From NCBI GenBank assembly GCA_947500385.1, contig CANMSA010000014.1:1-64000 (forward strand): a stretch of DNA of 64,000 nt. Reading direction: 5' to 3'. The stretch comes from an uncultured Flavobacteriaceae bacterium. Lineage in GTDB: Bacteria; Bacteroidota; Bacteroidia; Flavobacteriales; Flavobacteriaceae. Positions 49,744 to 59,041 of the stretch are shown piece by piece. Each line of letters opens with the position of its first letter. Within the stretch, counting starts at the first letter, position 1. The notes under the pieces are model-generated. The model was not told the origin of the DNA, did not search any database, and saw nothing but the letters and a program-made list of their open reading frames with translations. The position numbers and the translations under genes were made by a program.

Positions 49744-50649
49744 TTAGTGTATTTTATCATAATAAGCACCGGGGTGTAGCGACGCAAAGCGTTCCAAGCA
49801 CCCACGATCCGCCATTGTTACATAGCAAGTGGTGCCATTTGGCCCCCCAAAGGTAATATTTGAAGGCTTTTTTCCTAACAACCGCACTTCTTTTAATATA
49901 TCTCCCTGAGGTGATATAATAACTACTGTGCCTTTGTCGTAACGGGTAATGTATAGATTACCCTTCGCGTCACAACGCATCCCATCGAGGCCAAAGTCGG
50001 AAAAGGAAATAAACAGCGATTTGTTAGACAGCTCATTTTGAGCATTTATGGCATAGCGCCATACCGTTCGCTGTACGGATTCGTTTACATATAGGAATTT
50101 GCCATTGGGACTCACTTCCACCCCGTTGGTGGTACCCATATTATCCTCTAGAAGCATGATTTTTTGGTCTGCACCAACTTTCCAAAGACGGCCTGTACCT
50201 TTTGCCCAATTGGGGTCGCTGAGGTAGATGGTACCGTTGGGTGCCATGGCAAGGTCATTGGGTTGACTCATATTGGGATTATGCGCCCAAAGCATCGGAG
50301 TATTACTCCCCTTTTCGACTTTATAGATGTTATGGCCCACATAATCTGCAATGTACATATGCCCCTCTGTATCAAAACGGATACCATTACCAACACTCTT
50401 TCCTGGCAGTTTTAGAAACCTTCGTGCATTCCCTTCCGTATCAACAATGCCGATGGTACCTTCCTCTTCGAAATTTACGGCATACAAATTTCCCTGGGAA
50501 TCTACAGCAGGTCCCTCGATACCTTTGGTGAAGCCAAAAACGGGTGTAAAATCACTGCTTTGGGCCTTTTGTACCTTACAGTAGCAGCCAAGCGAGCAAA
50601 TAAATAAACCAATGAGTATTTTTACTGGAATGCCTTTAGAATAACTCAT
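49744..50649 (-). CDS. SMP-30/gluconolactonase-like lipoprotein
   Basis: 301 residues. Signal with lipobox ICSLGC, then a six-bladed propeller with FTKGIEGPAVDSQGNLYAVN (conserved Glu), VGNGIRFDTEGHMYIADYVG, SQPNDLAMAPNGTIYLSDPN and TTNGVEVSPNGKFLYVNES. The Glu, Asn and Asp positions of the SMP-30 metal site are present. Unlike the cytosolic lactonase at 36-37 kb, this one is exported, so it probably opens lactones in the periplasm, perhaps products of the PQQ dehydrogenase. It overlaps the end of the metallo-hydrolase gene by 14 bp. Confidence 0.85.
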   Translation of the reverse strand: MSYSKGIPVKILIGLFICSLGCYCKVQKAQSSDFTPVFGFTKGIEGPAVDSQGNLYAVNFEEEGTIGIVDTEGNARRFLKLPGKSVGNGIRFDTEGHMYIADYVGHNIYKVEKGSNTPMLWAHNPNMSQPNDLAMAPNGTIYLSDPNWAKGTGRLWKVGADQKIMLLEDNMGTTNGVEVSPNGKFLYVNESVQRTVWRYAINAQNELSNKSLFISFSDFGLDGMRCDAKGNLYITRYDKGTVVIISPQGDILKEVRLLGKKPSNITFGGPNGTTCYVTMADRGCLERFASLHPGAYYDKIH

Positions 50650-51493
50650 TAAATGTATACGTTTCGTTAAGCCGAGCCCCTTTTTCTGTGGCTTTTAAGC
50701 TGCATAGTTCGTTGTGGGCGTCGTGTTCAAAAAACAGGTAGTACTCCTTTTCCAAAGCTTCGTTCAAGAAAGCTGCTTTCTCTTTTAGTGTTAGCAAAGG
50801 TCGGGTATCATAGCCCATCACATAGGGCAGGGGGATATGACCTGCCGTAGGGATTAAATCGGCCACGAACACCAAGGTTTTTCCTTTGTATTGAATTTGC
50901 GGCAACATCTGCTTTTCGGTATGACCATCTACAAAATGGATGCCAAACCCCAGTTCGGATTTTTTTATGAAGGGGTTGCTTGTTCTATGTATAAAATGTA
51001 GTTGACCACTTTCTTGCATTGGCAAAAGGTTTTCCTTTAAAAAGGACGCTTTTTCTCTGTAGTTTGGGTCGGTGGCCCATTCCCAATGCGCTTTGTTCGT
51101 CCAGAAACGGGCATTTTTAAATGCCGGTTCAAAGCCGGTCCTGCTTTTATTCCATTGTACGCTTCCTCCGCAATGGTCAAAATGTAGATGGGTCATGAAC
51201 ACATCGGTAATGTCATCTCTATGAAAACCAAATGTGGCCAAAGAACGGTCGATCGTATGGTCGCCCCATAGTGCATAGTACCCAAAGAATTTATCCGATT
51301 GCTTATTTCCCATACCGGTATCGATCAATATGAGTCGTTCACCATCTTCTATCAACAGACTTCTTGCAGCGATATCGATTTGATTGTTCGCATCGGCCGG
51401 ATTGGTTCTTTGCCAAATAGTTTTGGGAACAACACCGAACATGGCCCCGCCATCCAATTTAAAATTACCTGTTTCAATGGGATACAGTCGCAT
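50636..51493 (-). CDS. Metallo-beta-lactamase-fold hydrolase (lactonase-like)
   Basis: 285 residues from ATG 51493; 16 more residues upstream are open but MRLYPIETGNFKLDGG is the usual family start. The zinc motif is FMTHLHFDHCGG (HxHxDH), with LILIDTGMGNK before it, VDGHTEKQMLPQI (third His) and FVADLIPTAGH (bridging Asp) after. The GNFKLDGGAMFG opening and overall length match MBL-fold metallo-hydrolases of the quorum-quenching-lactonase/YflN-like group. No signal peptide, so cytosolic. It is the first gene of the minus-strand run ending with S41, and diverges from the APC permease gene. Confidence 0.86.
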   Translation of the reverse strand: MRLYPIETGNFKLDGGAMFGVVPKTIWQRTNPADANNQIDIAARSLLIEDGERLILIDTGMGNKQSDKFFGYYALWGDHTIDRSLATFGFHRDDITDVFMTHLHFDHCGGSVQWNKSRTGFEPAFKNARFWTNKAHWEWATDPNYREKASFLKENLLPMQESGQLHFIHRTSNPFIKKSELGFGIHFVDGHTEKQMLPQIQYKGKTLVFVADLIPTAGHIPLPYVMGYDTRPLLTLKEKAAFLNEALEKEYYLFFEHDAHNELCSLKATEKGARLNETYTFNELF

Positions 51494-51602
51494 AAAGGGC
51501 AAAATAGTAAAACTGTCGTAAACCGGGAATCCGTTTAACACTTATTTTCTGAAAGAGGGTTTGCTTTAAAAGTTCTATTTTAGCGGAAAACCTACCAATT
51601 AC

Positions 51603-53804
51603 TTGAAAAAATTAGAACGAAGTTTATCGTTGACCGCCGTAATCGCCATTAGCATAGGAGGAATGCTAGGAAGTGGAATTTTTGTCCTTCCGGGATTGGC
51701 AGCGGCCAAAACAGGCTCTTCGGTATGGTTGGCTTATTTACTGGCGGCCGTTTGTATTTTACCTGCTGCCCTTTCAAAGTCCGAACTTGCTACGGCAATG
51801 CCTTCTTCGGGAGGTACCTATGTTTATATTGAACGTGCTTTTGGTCCTCTTTTTGGAACCATTGCAGGTATTGGCCTTTGGCTTTCATTGCTTTTAAAAA
51901 GCGCCTTTGCCTTGGTGGGCTTTGGAGCCTATTTGTCTATATTGGTCAATATTGAACTGGGCCTGACGAAGTATATCGCGGTCTTTTTTCTGGCCGTTAT
52001 ATTGTTCTTGAACATTCTTGGGGTCAAAAAGGTAGGCAAGGTACAGATGGTGATTGTAACAATCAGTTTGATTACCCTGGGATTACTATTGCTTTTTGGA
52101 CTTCCTGCCGTTTCTACGTCCCTGTTGGATCCTTTTATGCTAAAAGGTAAAATGGGTCTTTTTTCCACAGTAGCTTTTGTATATATCTCATATGCAGGTG
52201 TTACCAAAGTGGCCGCCATTGCAGGTGAAATCAAAAACCCAAGCAGGAACCTTCCTTTGGCAATGATTCTTTCTCTATTGCTGATGACCAGTATCTACGT
52301 ATCTGTGGCTTTTGCTCTGGTCGGAAACATACCACTTGAGTCGCTTGCTACCGATATTAAACCCATTTATACCATTGCAAATTTATTGGGGGGTACCTAC
52401 ATAGGTTATATCGCAGCAGGGGTTGGGGTCATTACCTTGATCTCTATGGCAAATTCGGGAGTGCTGGCAGCTTCCCGTTTTCCCTTTGCAATGGCCATCG
52501 ACAAACTATTGCCTGAATGGATTGGAAAAATACATTCAAAATACCTAACTCCGGTCGTGACGATTGTTATGACCTGTTTTTTGATGGCATTGGTGATCCT
52601 ATTCTTGGATGTAGAAAAAATTGCAAAACTTGCCAGTGCTTTTATGGTGATGATGTTTATTTTCGTCAACGCCTGTGTTATTGTACTGCGGGAAACGTCT
52701 GCCCAATGGTACCGTCCGCCATATCGTTCGCCCTTATACCCTTTTGTGCAATTGTTCGGCATTTTTAGTGGAATAGCGTTGTTGGTGTTTTTAGGGATGG
52801 GTCCTTTTATTACTATTTTGTCCATTTTGGCTATTGGCACCCTTATTTATTTCCGGTTTGGAAAAAATGCCACTCGCACTGGTATTCTTAGGAAATACGG
52901 TCATAGACCGGCCTTATATCTTTTCTATAAAAGGAATGGGCGTAACGAGATTTCGTATAGAGGCAATCAAAACAATGAAGCCAAGAATTTTGATGGAAAG
53001 CTTATGTCAAATGCCGGCGTAGCAGTGCCCTTATTGGGGAACGAAGCTTCTCCTGAAATGCTGGTCGAAATAGCATCGGCCATTAACAAAAGAGATACGG
53101 TTCAAGTGGTGAACATAACCGAAGTGCCCAACCAAACATTCTTGGATGCCATGGTCGAGGAAAACCCGAAGATGGTTTCGTTGGAACGCAGAATTTCAAG
53201 GCTTGCCAAGGCAAACGAGGTAACCATCGATTTTGAGTCGGTTGTGACCCATGAAATGTCGGATACCATTCATGAACTTAGCGACCAGACCCATTGCGAT
53301 TGGTTGGTGATGGGTTGGAATGGCAGGGCCCATAGCGGCATACTTGTAAGCAACCCTATCGGGTGGTTGTTGACCCATATAAATTCAGACTTTGCGCTAT
53401 TCAAAGATGATGGTGTTCGTCATATCGGAAAGGTGTTGTTACCCCTAAGGCCCGGTAGAAAAGAAAAAAATTTCATTGCCGTGGCCGATCGTATCTGCCG
53501 TTTTTATAATGCTACCTTAACATTGTTGCACGTAGTATCGGAAAAAACGGATTCGGAAGCAACAAGTACCATGGAAGCGCGTTCGCACGAATTATTGAAG
53601 AAGGTAGCCACAAAGGGCAAGGTGATCATTGAAAGAAACGATGACCCTATCGCTACGATTTCAAAAATGTCGGCCAGCTACGACCTGTTAATTCTGGGGA
53701 CTCCCCAAAAGGACAATTGGATCAGCGTTTTGTTTGGTACGGGCAAAGATCGCTTCACCGAGCAATCTGCATGTTCTGTTTTGCGGCTTACCATGCGGGA
53801 TTGA
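51603..53804 (+). CDS. APC-superfamily amino-acid permease fused to two universal-stress-protein domains
   Basis: 733 residues. Start is TTG 51603: no ATG occurs upstream in frame near the conserved KKLERSLSLTAVIAISIGG. Residues 1 to ~430 have about twelve helices with the APC helix-1 motif IGGMLGSGIFVLPGLAA, and SYAGVTKVAAIAGEIKNPSRNLP near helix 6. Residues ~460-590 and ~600-733 are two alpha/beta USP-like domains (CDWLVMGWNGRAH and YDLLILGTPQKDNW strands), facing the cytosol. Similar fusions are known in archaea and some bacteria, where USP domains may sense nucleotides. The substrate is an amino acid or amine, unspecified. Followed by the antiporter gene after 93 bp. Confidence 0.88.
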   Translation: MKKLERSLSLTAVIAISIGGMLGSGIFVLPGLAAAKTGSSVWLAYLLAAVCILPAALSKSELATAMPSSGGTYVYIERAFGPLFGTIAGIGLWLSLLLKSAFALVGFGAYLSILVNIELGLTKYIAVFFLAVILFLNILGVKKVGKVQMVIVTISLITLGLLLLFGLPAVSTSLLDPFMLKGKMGLFSTVAFVYISYAGVTKVAAIAGEIKNPSRNLPLAMILSLLLMTSIYVSVAFALVGNIPLESLATDIKPIYTIANLLGGTYIGYIAAGVGVITLISMANSGVLAASRFPFAMAIDKLLPEWIGKIHSKYLTPVVTIVMTCFLMALVILFLDVEKIAKLASAFMVMMFIFVNACVIVLRETSAQWYRPPYRSPLYPFVQLFGIFSGIALLVFLGMGPFITILSILAIGTLIYFRFGKNATRTGILRKYGHRPALYLFYKRNGRNEISYRGNQNNEAKNFDGKLMSNAGVAVPLLGNEASPEMLVEIASAINKRDTVQVVNITEVPNQTFLDAMVEENPKMVSLERRISRLAKANEVTIDFESVVTHEMSDTIHELSDQTHCDWLVMGWNGRAHSGILVSNPIGWLLTHINSDFALFKDDGVRHIGKVLLPLRPGRKEKNFIAVADRICRFYNATLTLLHVVSEKTDSEATSTMEARSHELLKKVATKGKVIIERNDDPIATISKMSASYDLLILGTPQKDNWISVLFGTGKDRFTEQSACSVLRLTMRD

Positions 53805-53897
53805 TGTACTGCCACAATTCCCGAGCGGTTCCCAATAGGGATTTATGATCCTGCATACTCCTATAGAAATTACTATTTTTAGGTTAAAATTAAAAGC

Positions 53898-55754
53898 ATG
53901 CTCGAACTAGCCGGAATCATCATCTTAGGAATTATTGCGCAATGGGTCGCTTGGCGTTTAAAGTTACCCGCAATCTTACCGCTAATCTTAATCGGTCTGT
54001 TGGTAGGCCCTATTGCAACTTTGTATACCGATGATGGTCATAAACTAATTGAACCCATTTGGAACGGCACTTCCGGACTTTTCCCTGGAGAGGGTCTTTA
54101 TTATTTTGTATCCTTGGCAATAAGCATTATTCTTTTTGAGGGGGGCCTAACGCTAAAGCGATCCGAAATCCGAAACGTGGGCCCTGTTATCACTAAGCTA
54201 ATTACACTGGGAAGTGTGGTAACCTTTTTTGGTGCCGGTTTGGCAGCACACTATATTTTCGGACTTAGTTGGCAGATTTCTTTTTTATTCTCTGCCTTGA
54301 TTATCGTAACAGGGCCGACGGTGATTACCCCTATTTTAAGAAACATCCCATTAAAAAAAGATGTGTCGACGGTGTTAAAATGGGAGGGAATCTTAATCGA
54401 CCCCATTGGTGCTTTGGCGGCCGTATTGGTTTTTGAATTCATTAGTGTTGGGGAAGGGCAGGGGTATACGCAAACGGCACTGATAGAGTTCGGAAAGATT
54501 TTACTTTTTGGGTTTAGTTTTGGTTTCACCTTCGCCCATGCGCTTACTTTTGTTATAAAAAAGAACTATGTGCCGCATTATCTGCTCAATGTAGCTTCGT
54601 TATCGGTGGTGCTTTTGGTTTTTGTAATGTCAGATGTTTTTGCACATGAATCGGGCCTTTTAGCGGTGGTCGTTATGGGAATGGTCATGGGAAATACGGA
54701 TCTACCGAATATTAAGGAGCTGCTCTATTTTAAGGAATCCCTTAGCGTTTTGCTGATTTCGATACTATTTATTTTGTTGTCCGCCAACATCAATATGGAG
54801 GACTTGAAGTTGATTTACAATTGGGAAACAGCCGGTCTTTTTGCCATCATTGTTTTTGTTATTCGACCCTTAGGGGTTTTCCTAAGTGCTGCTGGATCCA
54901 ATTTAAAGTTTAACGAAAAAATGTTTATCGGCTGGGTGGGGCCAAGAGGTATTGTTGCTGCGGGAATCGCGTCGCTGTTCGGTTCAAAACTACTTGCGAA
55001 TGGTGAACCCGGCGCAGAGTATATTACCCCCTTGGTCTTCATGATTGTCTTGGGAACGGTTTTATTGAATGCCACAACGGCCCGTTTTTTTGCAAAGGCC
55101 ATAGGCGTGTTCCTTAGCAAGTCTGATGGTATTTTGATTATCGGCGCCTCCAAATTGTCTCGCCTTATAGGGGCCTATTTGCATCAAAACAATCGAAACG
55201 TAGTATTGGTAGACAACAATAGGAACAATATTGAAAAAGCACAAAAGCTAGGTCTGGAAGCCCTCTCTGCAAATATCTATTCGGATAACCTTTCCGATAA
55301 TATTGAATTGAATGATGTTGGGTATTTGATGGCCTTGACCGGAAACCCGGATATAAACCAGTTTGCAATCAATCGCTTCAAAGATCAGTTTGGAGAAAAC
55401 GGTTCTTTTCGACTGGTTAGTTCGGAGGAAATGAACAATCCCGACAACAATCCCAAGGAAGGGTTGTTTTCCAATACAGATGATTTTGTAAAACTCATGG
55501 AGACGGTTCGGAAATACCCATCCATCAATGAAATTTTGCTGAAGGACGGTAAGCACTACAAGGATTTGATAGGAATAACCATGGCCGATGACAATATAAT
55601 CCCCCTATTTCTTAAAACGACTGAAGGGGCTCTTAAAATCATCGCTTCCTCGGGGAATTTAGGCCAAGAGATTACGGAGGGTGCCAAGTTGGTATACTTG
55701 GGAAAGGTCTTTGATCAGGAAGAGGCCGTACCCCCAATTCAGCAAGCGAAGTAA
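53898..55754 (+). CDS. Cation:proton antiporter (CPA1/NhaP-like) with RCK (TrkA-N) domain
   Basis: 618 residues. Helices 1 to ~400 include IVTGPTVITPILRNIPLKKD and WEGILIDPIGALAAVLVFE, the TGPT and DPIGA signatures of Na+/H+ antiporters (ion-site Asp), and GWVGPRGIVAAGIASLFG. From about residue 412, ILIIGASKLSRLIGAYLHQN begins a Rossmann-type TrkA-N/RCK domain, followed by a TrkA-C-like end (YKDLIGITMADDNIIPLF). It exchanges Na+ or K+ for H+ at the inner membrane and is probably gated by NAD(H) or a nucleotide. Probably in one transcript with the permease, or monocistronic; it ends convergently with the GH140-like gene. Confidence 0.9.
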   Translation: MLELAGIIILGIIAQWVAWRLKLPAILPLILIGLLVGPIATLYTDDGHKLIEPIWNGTSGLFPGEGLYYFVSLAISIILFEGGLTLKRSEIRNVGPVITKLITLGSVVTFFGAGLAAHYIFGLSWQISFLFSALIIVTGPTVITPILRNIPLKKDVSTVLKWEGILIDPIGALAAVLVFEFISVGEGQGYTQTALIEFGKILLFGFSFGFTFAHALTFVIKKNYVPHYLLNVASLSVVLLVFVMSDVFAHESGLLAVVVMGMVMGNTDLPNIKELLYFKESLSVLLISILFILLSANINMEDLKLIYNWETAGLFAIIVFVIRPLGVFLSAAGSNLKFNEKMFIGWVGPRGIVAAGIASLFGSKLLANGEPGAEYITPLVFMIVLGTVLLNATTARFFAKAIGVFLSKSDGILIIGASKLSRLIGAYLHQNNRNVVLVDNNRNNIEKAQKLGLEALSANIYSDNLSDNIELNDVGYLMALTGNPDINQFAINRFKDQFGENGSFRLVSSEEMNNPDNNPKEGLFSNTDDFVKLMETVRKYPSINEILLKDGKHYKDLIGITMADDNIIPLFLKTTEGALKIIASSGNLGQEITEGAKLVYLGKVFDQEEAVPPIQQAK

Positions 55755-55815
55755 GCCGGGAATATTTCGAGGATTTTTTTGAACGATGTATTGCTCAGAC
55801 ACCCAGATAGGAAGA

Positions 55816-57489
55816 TTAGATAGAGGTCTGTTCAAAGAAAACTACCAACACCCAAGGATTGTCATCCGGTGCTTTGAACGTGTTCCCCGATACTTTTCCG
55901 AATTGTTTGATATTTCCGGTTTTTGGATTGTACCATTGATAATTTCCATTTTTGGGAAGGTCATTGATCGTAAGTTCCCCCCCTTCATTCAAATACGAAA
56001 TGTATAGAATTCCTTCTTTTGCCAACAAGGGTTTACCGTTGGCAAGGCCCCACTTTTTTTGAACATCGATCAAGTCAAAATTGTTCAATATTTTACCAAC
56101 CAACCCTACATAAGTAGCTCCTTCAAGTTGCAAGGCCCCTTCCCAAGATAAGGGTTGGTCGGCCCAGGAGGTCCAGCCTTTTTCATCGGAGGAGATTTTC
56201 CACTGCCATAGGCCCGCAGCACCATACACGACGCCCATGGTACCGCCATGCATGAGTTGCATCCAGGCGTCTTCGCCTTGCCACCATCCCAAACCGTTTT
56301 TGCCCGCGTTCATTCCTTCATAGGTGCTTTCTCCATTGGCCACTGCCTTTATAGGGAGGTGGTCGTACATTTTTTCCACTTTGTGATACTGGTGGTCTGT
56401 ACCATGCCCTGTTTGTGCCCATTGAAAATCGAGCCATTCCTTTTCTTGGTGGGTTTTATTGAAATGCATACATTTTTTGGTCGGGTCGTTCAGCGCCCAT
56501 TCCGCGACATAGTCATCACATGGGTTGTAATGAATCCCTACGGGTTGTTCGTACGCATCCCATTTCTGTAACATTTCCCCGCTTTCTTTTACACCGGGAT
56601 CATTGCCATCGTGATCTGCTGAAATCAACCATAGCGCTGGGTTACTGCCATATCTTGCCAGTAGGTATCTGGTATAACGAACATATTCTTCTGGCTGTAT
56701 TAATGGTCCGAGCACTTGTTGCCCTTTCCAGCCAAAACCATGAAAAACAGGTTGAAAAACAGGAACAATTTCATGTTCCAATAAAATTGCCACCAAGCTG
56801 TCAAAATAGTGAAAATAGGTAACATCGAGTTCGTTGATATGTCCGTTTTCTAAATCAGAGAAGGCTCTTTTGAAACCTTGGTCTACATTTCGTAAGTTGG
56901 GACCTTTGGCGTTTACATCGGGCTGCAATGTCATCATTAGGGCCGTGTTGAACCCTTTTTGTTTCCGGTCTTTGGCATATGTTACTACTTGCTCCTTTGT
57001 TGCTCGAAACGGAATGGCCCATGGCGTATCGGCTACTACCAGAAAGGATTTTCCAGAATGTTGCATTACATTACGGCGGTCTTGCGACATACGAAGTAAT
57101 CCGTTTTTGATCAACCCATTTTTTCCTGAATACGGGACGGCTTCAAAGGCCCCCGATTGTTTATGCAACCCCTCATCTTTTGTATTGCTTGCATACGAAA
57201 TCCAATTCCACTGCCCGTTCGAATCGGGCGGACAAAAACGTACTTTCCAAGTATTCCCACCATCCCAAAATGCAGGCCTTACCAACGTATCGCCTTTATT
57301 ATTCCGAAAGCGAAACCAAACCTCCACGTCGGTATAAGGGCGATCGTACTTAACATTGGATGTTAGGACCGTTTCATAAGTGGTCCATTGCGGAACTTTT
57401 GGGAACGATTGGGCGTTTAGCGAGATGCACCCTAGAAGGAATATCCCTTGAAAAATTAATGAGAGAAGTAGTTTCTTAGTACCCTTCAT
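55816..57489 (-). CDS. Secreted glycoside hydrolase, DUF5060-DUF4038 (GH140-like, apiosidase candidate)
   Basis: 557 residues with a signal peptide ending GCISLNAQ. Residues ~30-115 form the DUF5060 beta domain (VWFRFRNNKGDTLVRPAFWDGG). A DUF4038 TIM barrel spans about 125-460: SGKSFLVVADTPWAIPFRATKEQVVTYAKDR, QKGFNTALMMTLQPD, VPVFQPVFHGFGW, WLISADHDGND and AVANGESTYEGMN with likely catalytic Asp and Glu. A short C-terminal beta domain reads YQWYNPKTGNIKQF. DUF4038 proteins include GH140, whose characterised members cleave apiose linkages in rhamnogalacturonan II. Last gene of the second catabolic operon, 10 bp after the hydroxyacid dehydrogenase. Specificity is inferred. Confidence 0.8.
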   Translation of the reverse strand: MKGTKKLLLSLIFQGIFLLGCISLNAQSFPKVPQWTTYETVLTSNVKYDRPYTDVEVWFRFRNNKGDTLVRPAFWDGGNTWKVRFCPPDSNGQWNWISYASNTKDEGLHKQSGAFEAVPYSGKNGLIKNGLLRMSQDRRNVMQHSGKSFLVVADTPWAIPFRATKEQVVTYAKDRKQKGFNTALMMTLQPDVNAKGPNLRNVDQGFKRAFSDLENGHINELDVTYFHYFDSLVAILLEHEIVPVFQPVFHGFGWKGQQVLGPLIQPEEYVRYTRYLLARYGSNPALWLISADHDGNDPGVKESGEMLQKWDAYEQPVGIHYNPCDDYVAEWALNDPTKKCMHFNKTHQEKEWLDFQWAQTGHGTDHQYHKVEKMYDHLPIKAVANGESTYEGMNAGKNGLGWWQGEDAWMQLMHGGTMGVVYGAAGLWQWKISSDEKGWTSWADQPLSWEGALQLEGATYVGLVGKILNNFDLIDVQKKWGLANGKPLLAKEGILYISYLNEGGELTINDLPKNGNYQWYNPKTGNIKQFGKVSGNTFKAPDDNPWVLVVFFEQTSI

Positions 57490-57499
57490 ACGCTTGTTT

Positions 57500-58450
57500 T
57501 TATAACAGCTTTCGGTTAAAAATGCAATTGGGATCGTGGGGTTTTCCTTCTAGTACTGCCAATACGTTTTTAACGGTTCGCAAACACATTTGGCGATATG
57601 TTGTGGTTGTAAGACTCCCTAGGTGCGGTGTTATTAGGGTCTTTGGATGGGAGATCAGCGGATCTTTTTCTGCGGGAGGCTCCGTTTCCAATACATCTGC
57701 CGCGAAACCTGAAATTCTTCCCAAAGTCAGTGCTTGCAACAAAGCTTCTTGATGTATGATCTTTCCGCGGGCCGTGTTGATCAGCAAGGGTCTTTTTTCC
57801 ATTTTTTCAAAGGCGGAATGGTTCAGTAGGTTTGTTGTCTTTGAGGTTAAGGGCAGGTGAACACTAATACAATTGGCCTGTTTTAATAACTCCTCAAAAG
57901 AAACAAAATCGTAGGGGACGTCCTCTTTTTTCGCACTCCAGTACAAGACGGTCATTCCTAATGCTGTTGCAATGGCCGCTACTTTTTTGCCAATGTTTCC
58001 CAGGCCTAAAATGCCCAAGGTTTTTCCATTGATCTCGTCCCCCCTGTACGTATTTCTGCTTTGCCAATTCCCTTCTTTTACCATGGTGATCGCAGGATAC
58101 AGGTTGCGCTGTAAAAGAAGTAGAAGCGCGATGGTATGTTCCGCAATGGTAGCCGCGTTGGAGTTCGGGGCATTGATTACTACTATCCCAAGTTTGGTAG
58201 CTTCGGCAACAGCTATATTATCTAAGCCTACACCACAGCGTGCAATGATACTGAGATGGGGGCATTGTTCTAACAAAGCGGGGTTTACTTGACCTTTACC
58301 GCGTGTAATTATTACATGAATATCGTTTTCCGAAACAATTTTCATTTTCGTTTGTTCGGAAAACCCCTCAAAAAGTACCACGTTCTGGGCCTCTGACAAG
58401 AGGTTCATAGCGGCAGGGGCAATGGTTTCTAAGAGTAGAATATTTTTCAT
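57500..58450 (-). CDS. D-2-hydroxyacid dehydrogenase (NAD-dependent)
   Basis: 316 residues. The dinucleotide motif is GILGLGNIGKKVAAIA, and the catalytic residues are Arg in LINTARGKIIHQEAL, Glu in DVLETEPP and His in ITPHLGSLTTTTYR, all in their usual order; APNSNAATIAEHTIALLLL is also typical of the phosphoglycerate/hydroxypyruvate reductase group. The gene would reduce or oxidise a 2-keto/2-hydroxy acid in the cytosol, fitting a pathway whose acid-sugar dehydratase makes 2-keto acids. It is 29 bp from the VOC gene and 10 bp from the GH140-like gene. Substrate unknown. Confidence 0.9.
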   Translation of the reverse strand: MKNILLLETIAPAAMNLLSEAQNVVLFEGFSEQTKMKIVSENDIHVIITRGKGQVNPALLEQCPHLSIIARCGVGLDNIAVAEATKLGIVVINAPNSNAATIAEHTIALLLLLQRNLYPAITMVKEGNWQSRNTYRGDEINGKTLGILGLGNIGKKVAAIATALGMTVLYWSAKKEDVPYDFVSFEELLKQANCISVHLPLTSKTTNLLNHSAFEKMEKRPLLINTARGKIIHQEALLQALTLGRISGFAADVLETEPPAEKDPLISHPKTLITPHLGSLTTTTYRQMCLRTVKNVLAVLEGKPHDPNCIFNRKLL

Positions 58451-58479
58451 TATGAACTCATAAAATAAAAAGATCCGTT

Positions 58480-58971
58480 TTAAGAATCCCCATGGTAAAG
58501 CGTCGCATCTTTAGATTTGTATCCTCTGAAATCGTTGCGTCCGGAGACATAGATCCCCTCTTTGTAAAGTGCATCTTCAAAAATGGCTTGGTCAATTGGG
58601 GCACCGGGCACGGAGGAAAGCTCCACCAAGTTTCCGGAGGGATCCCGTACAAATAGTTGAATGGCCCCATCGGGTAATTGACGAACATTGCCCCATGGTC
58701 GAATATCGATGGCGCCCAAGGCTTTCATTCTAAAAAATAAGGTATTGATATCGTCAACCTGCATGCAGATATGTCCACGAAACGAATAAACATCGTCCCA
58801 TTCTGTCAAATGTAATTGTTGCTCTTCGTTGAATTTGAAAAAGGCGGTGGGGTAATCAAAAAGAAATGCGGGAATGGGTTCCAGGCCCAATTCGTTTTCG
58901 TAAAAGACACAGGCTTCTTCAAGATTGCTTACTACCAGAGCCACATGATTTATTTTGGTCGCCTTTGCCAT
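58480..58971 (-). CDS. VOC-family (glyoxalase/dioxygenase-fold) protein
   Basis: 163 residues. A two-module beta-alpha-beta-beta-beta fold: INHVALVVSNLEEACVFYENELGLEP opens it with the metal-binding His, HLTEWDDVYSFRGHICMQVDD gives the next His, and GAIQLFVRDPSGNLVELSS closes with the metal-ligand Glu. The family includes glyoxalase I, extradiol dioxygenases and sugar-acid epimerase-like proteins; the reaction cannot be chosen from sequence. It lies between the enolase-superfamily dehydratase (70 bp) and the D-2-hydroxyacid dehydrogenase (29 bp), so a step in the same pathway is likely. Confidence 0.85.
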   Translation of the reverse strand: MAKATKINHVALVVSNLEEACVFYENELGLEPIPAFLFDYPTAFFKFNEEQQLHLTEWDDVYSFRGHICMQVDDINTLFFRMKALGAIDIRPWGNVRQLPDGAIQLFVRDPSGNLVELSSVPGAPIDQAIFEDALYKEGIYVSGRNDFRGYKSKDATLYHGDS

Positions 58972-59041
58972 ATCGTTTGTTTTAATCGATCATTGAATAT
59001 TAAAATTCCCGTTAAGTACCATCTAGGCTTTTGAAGGCCCT

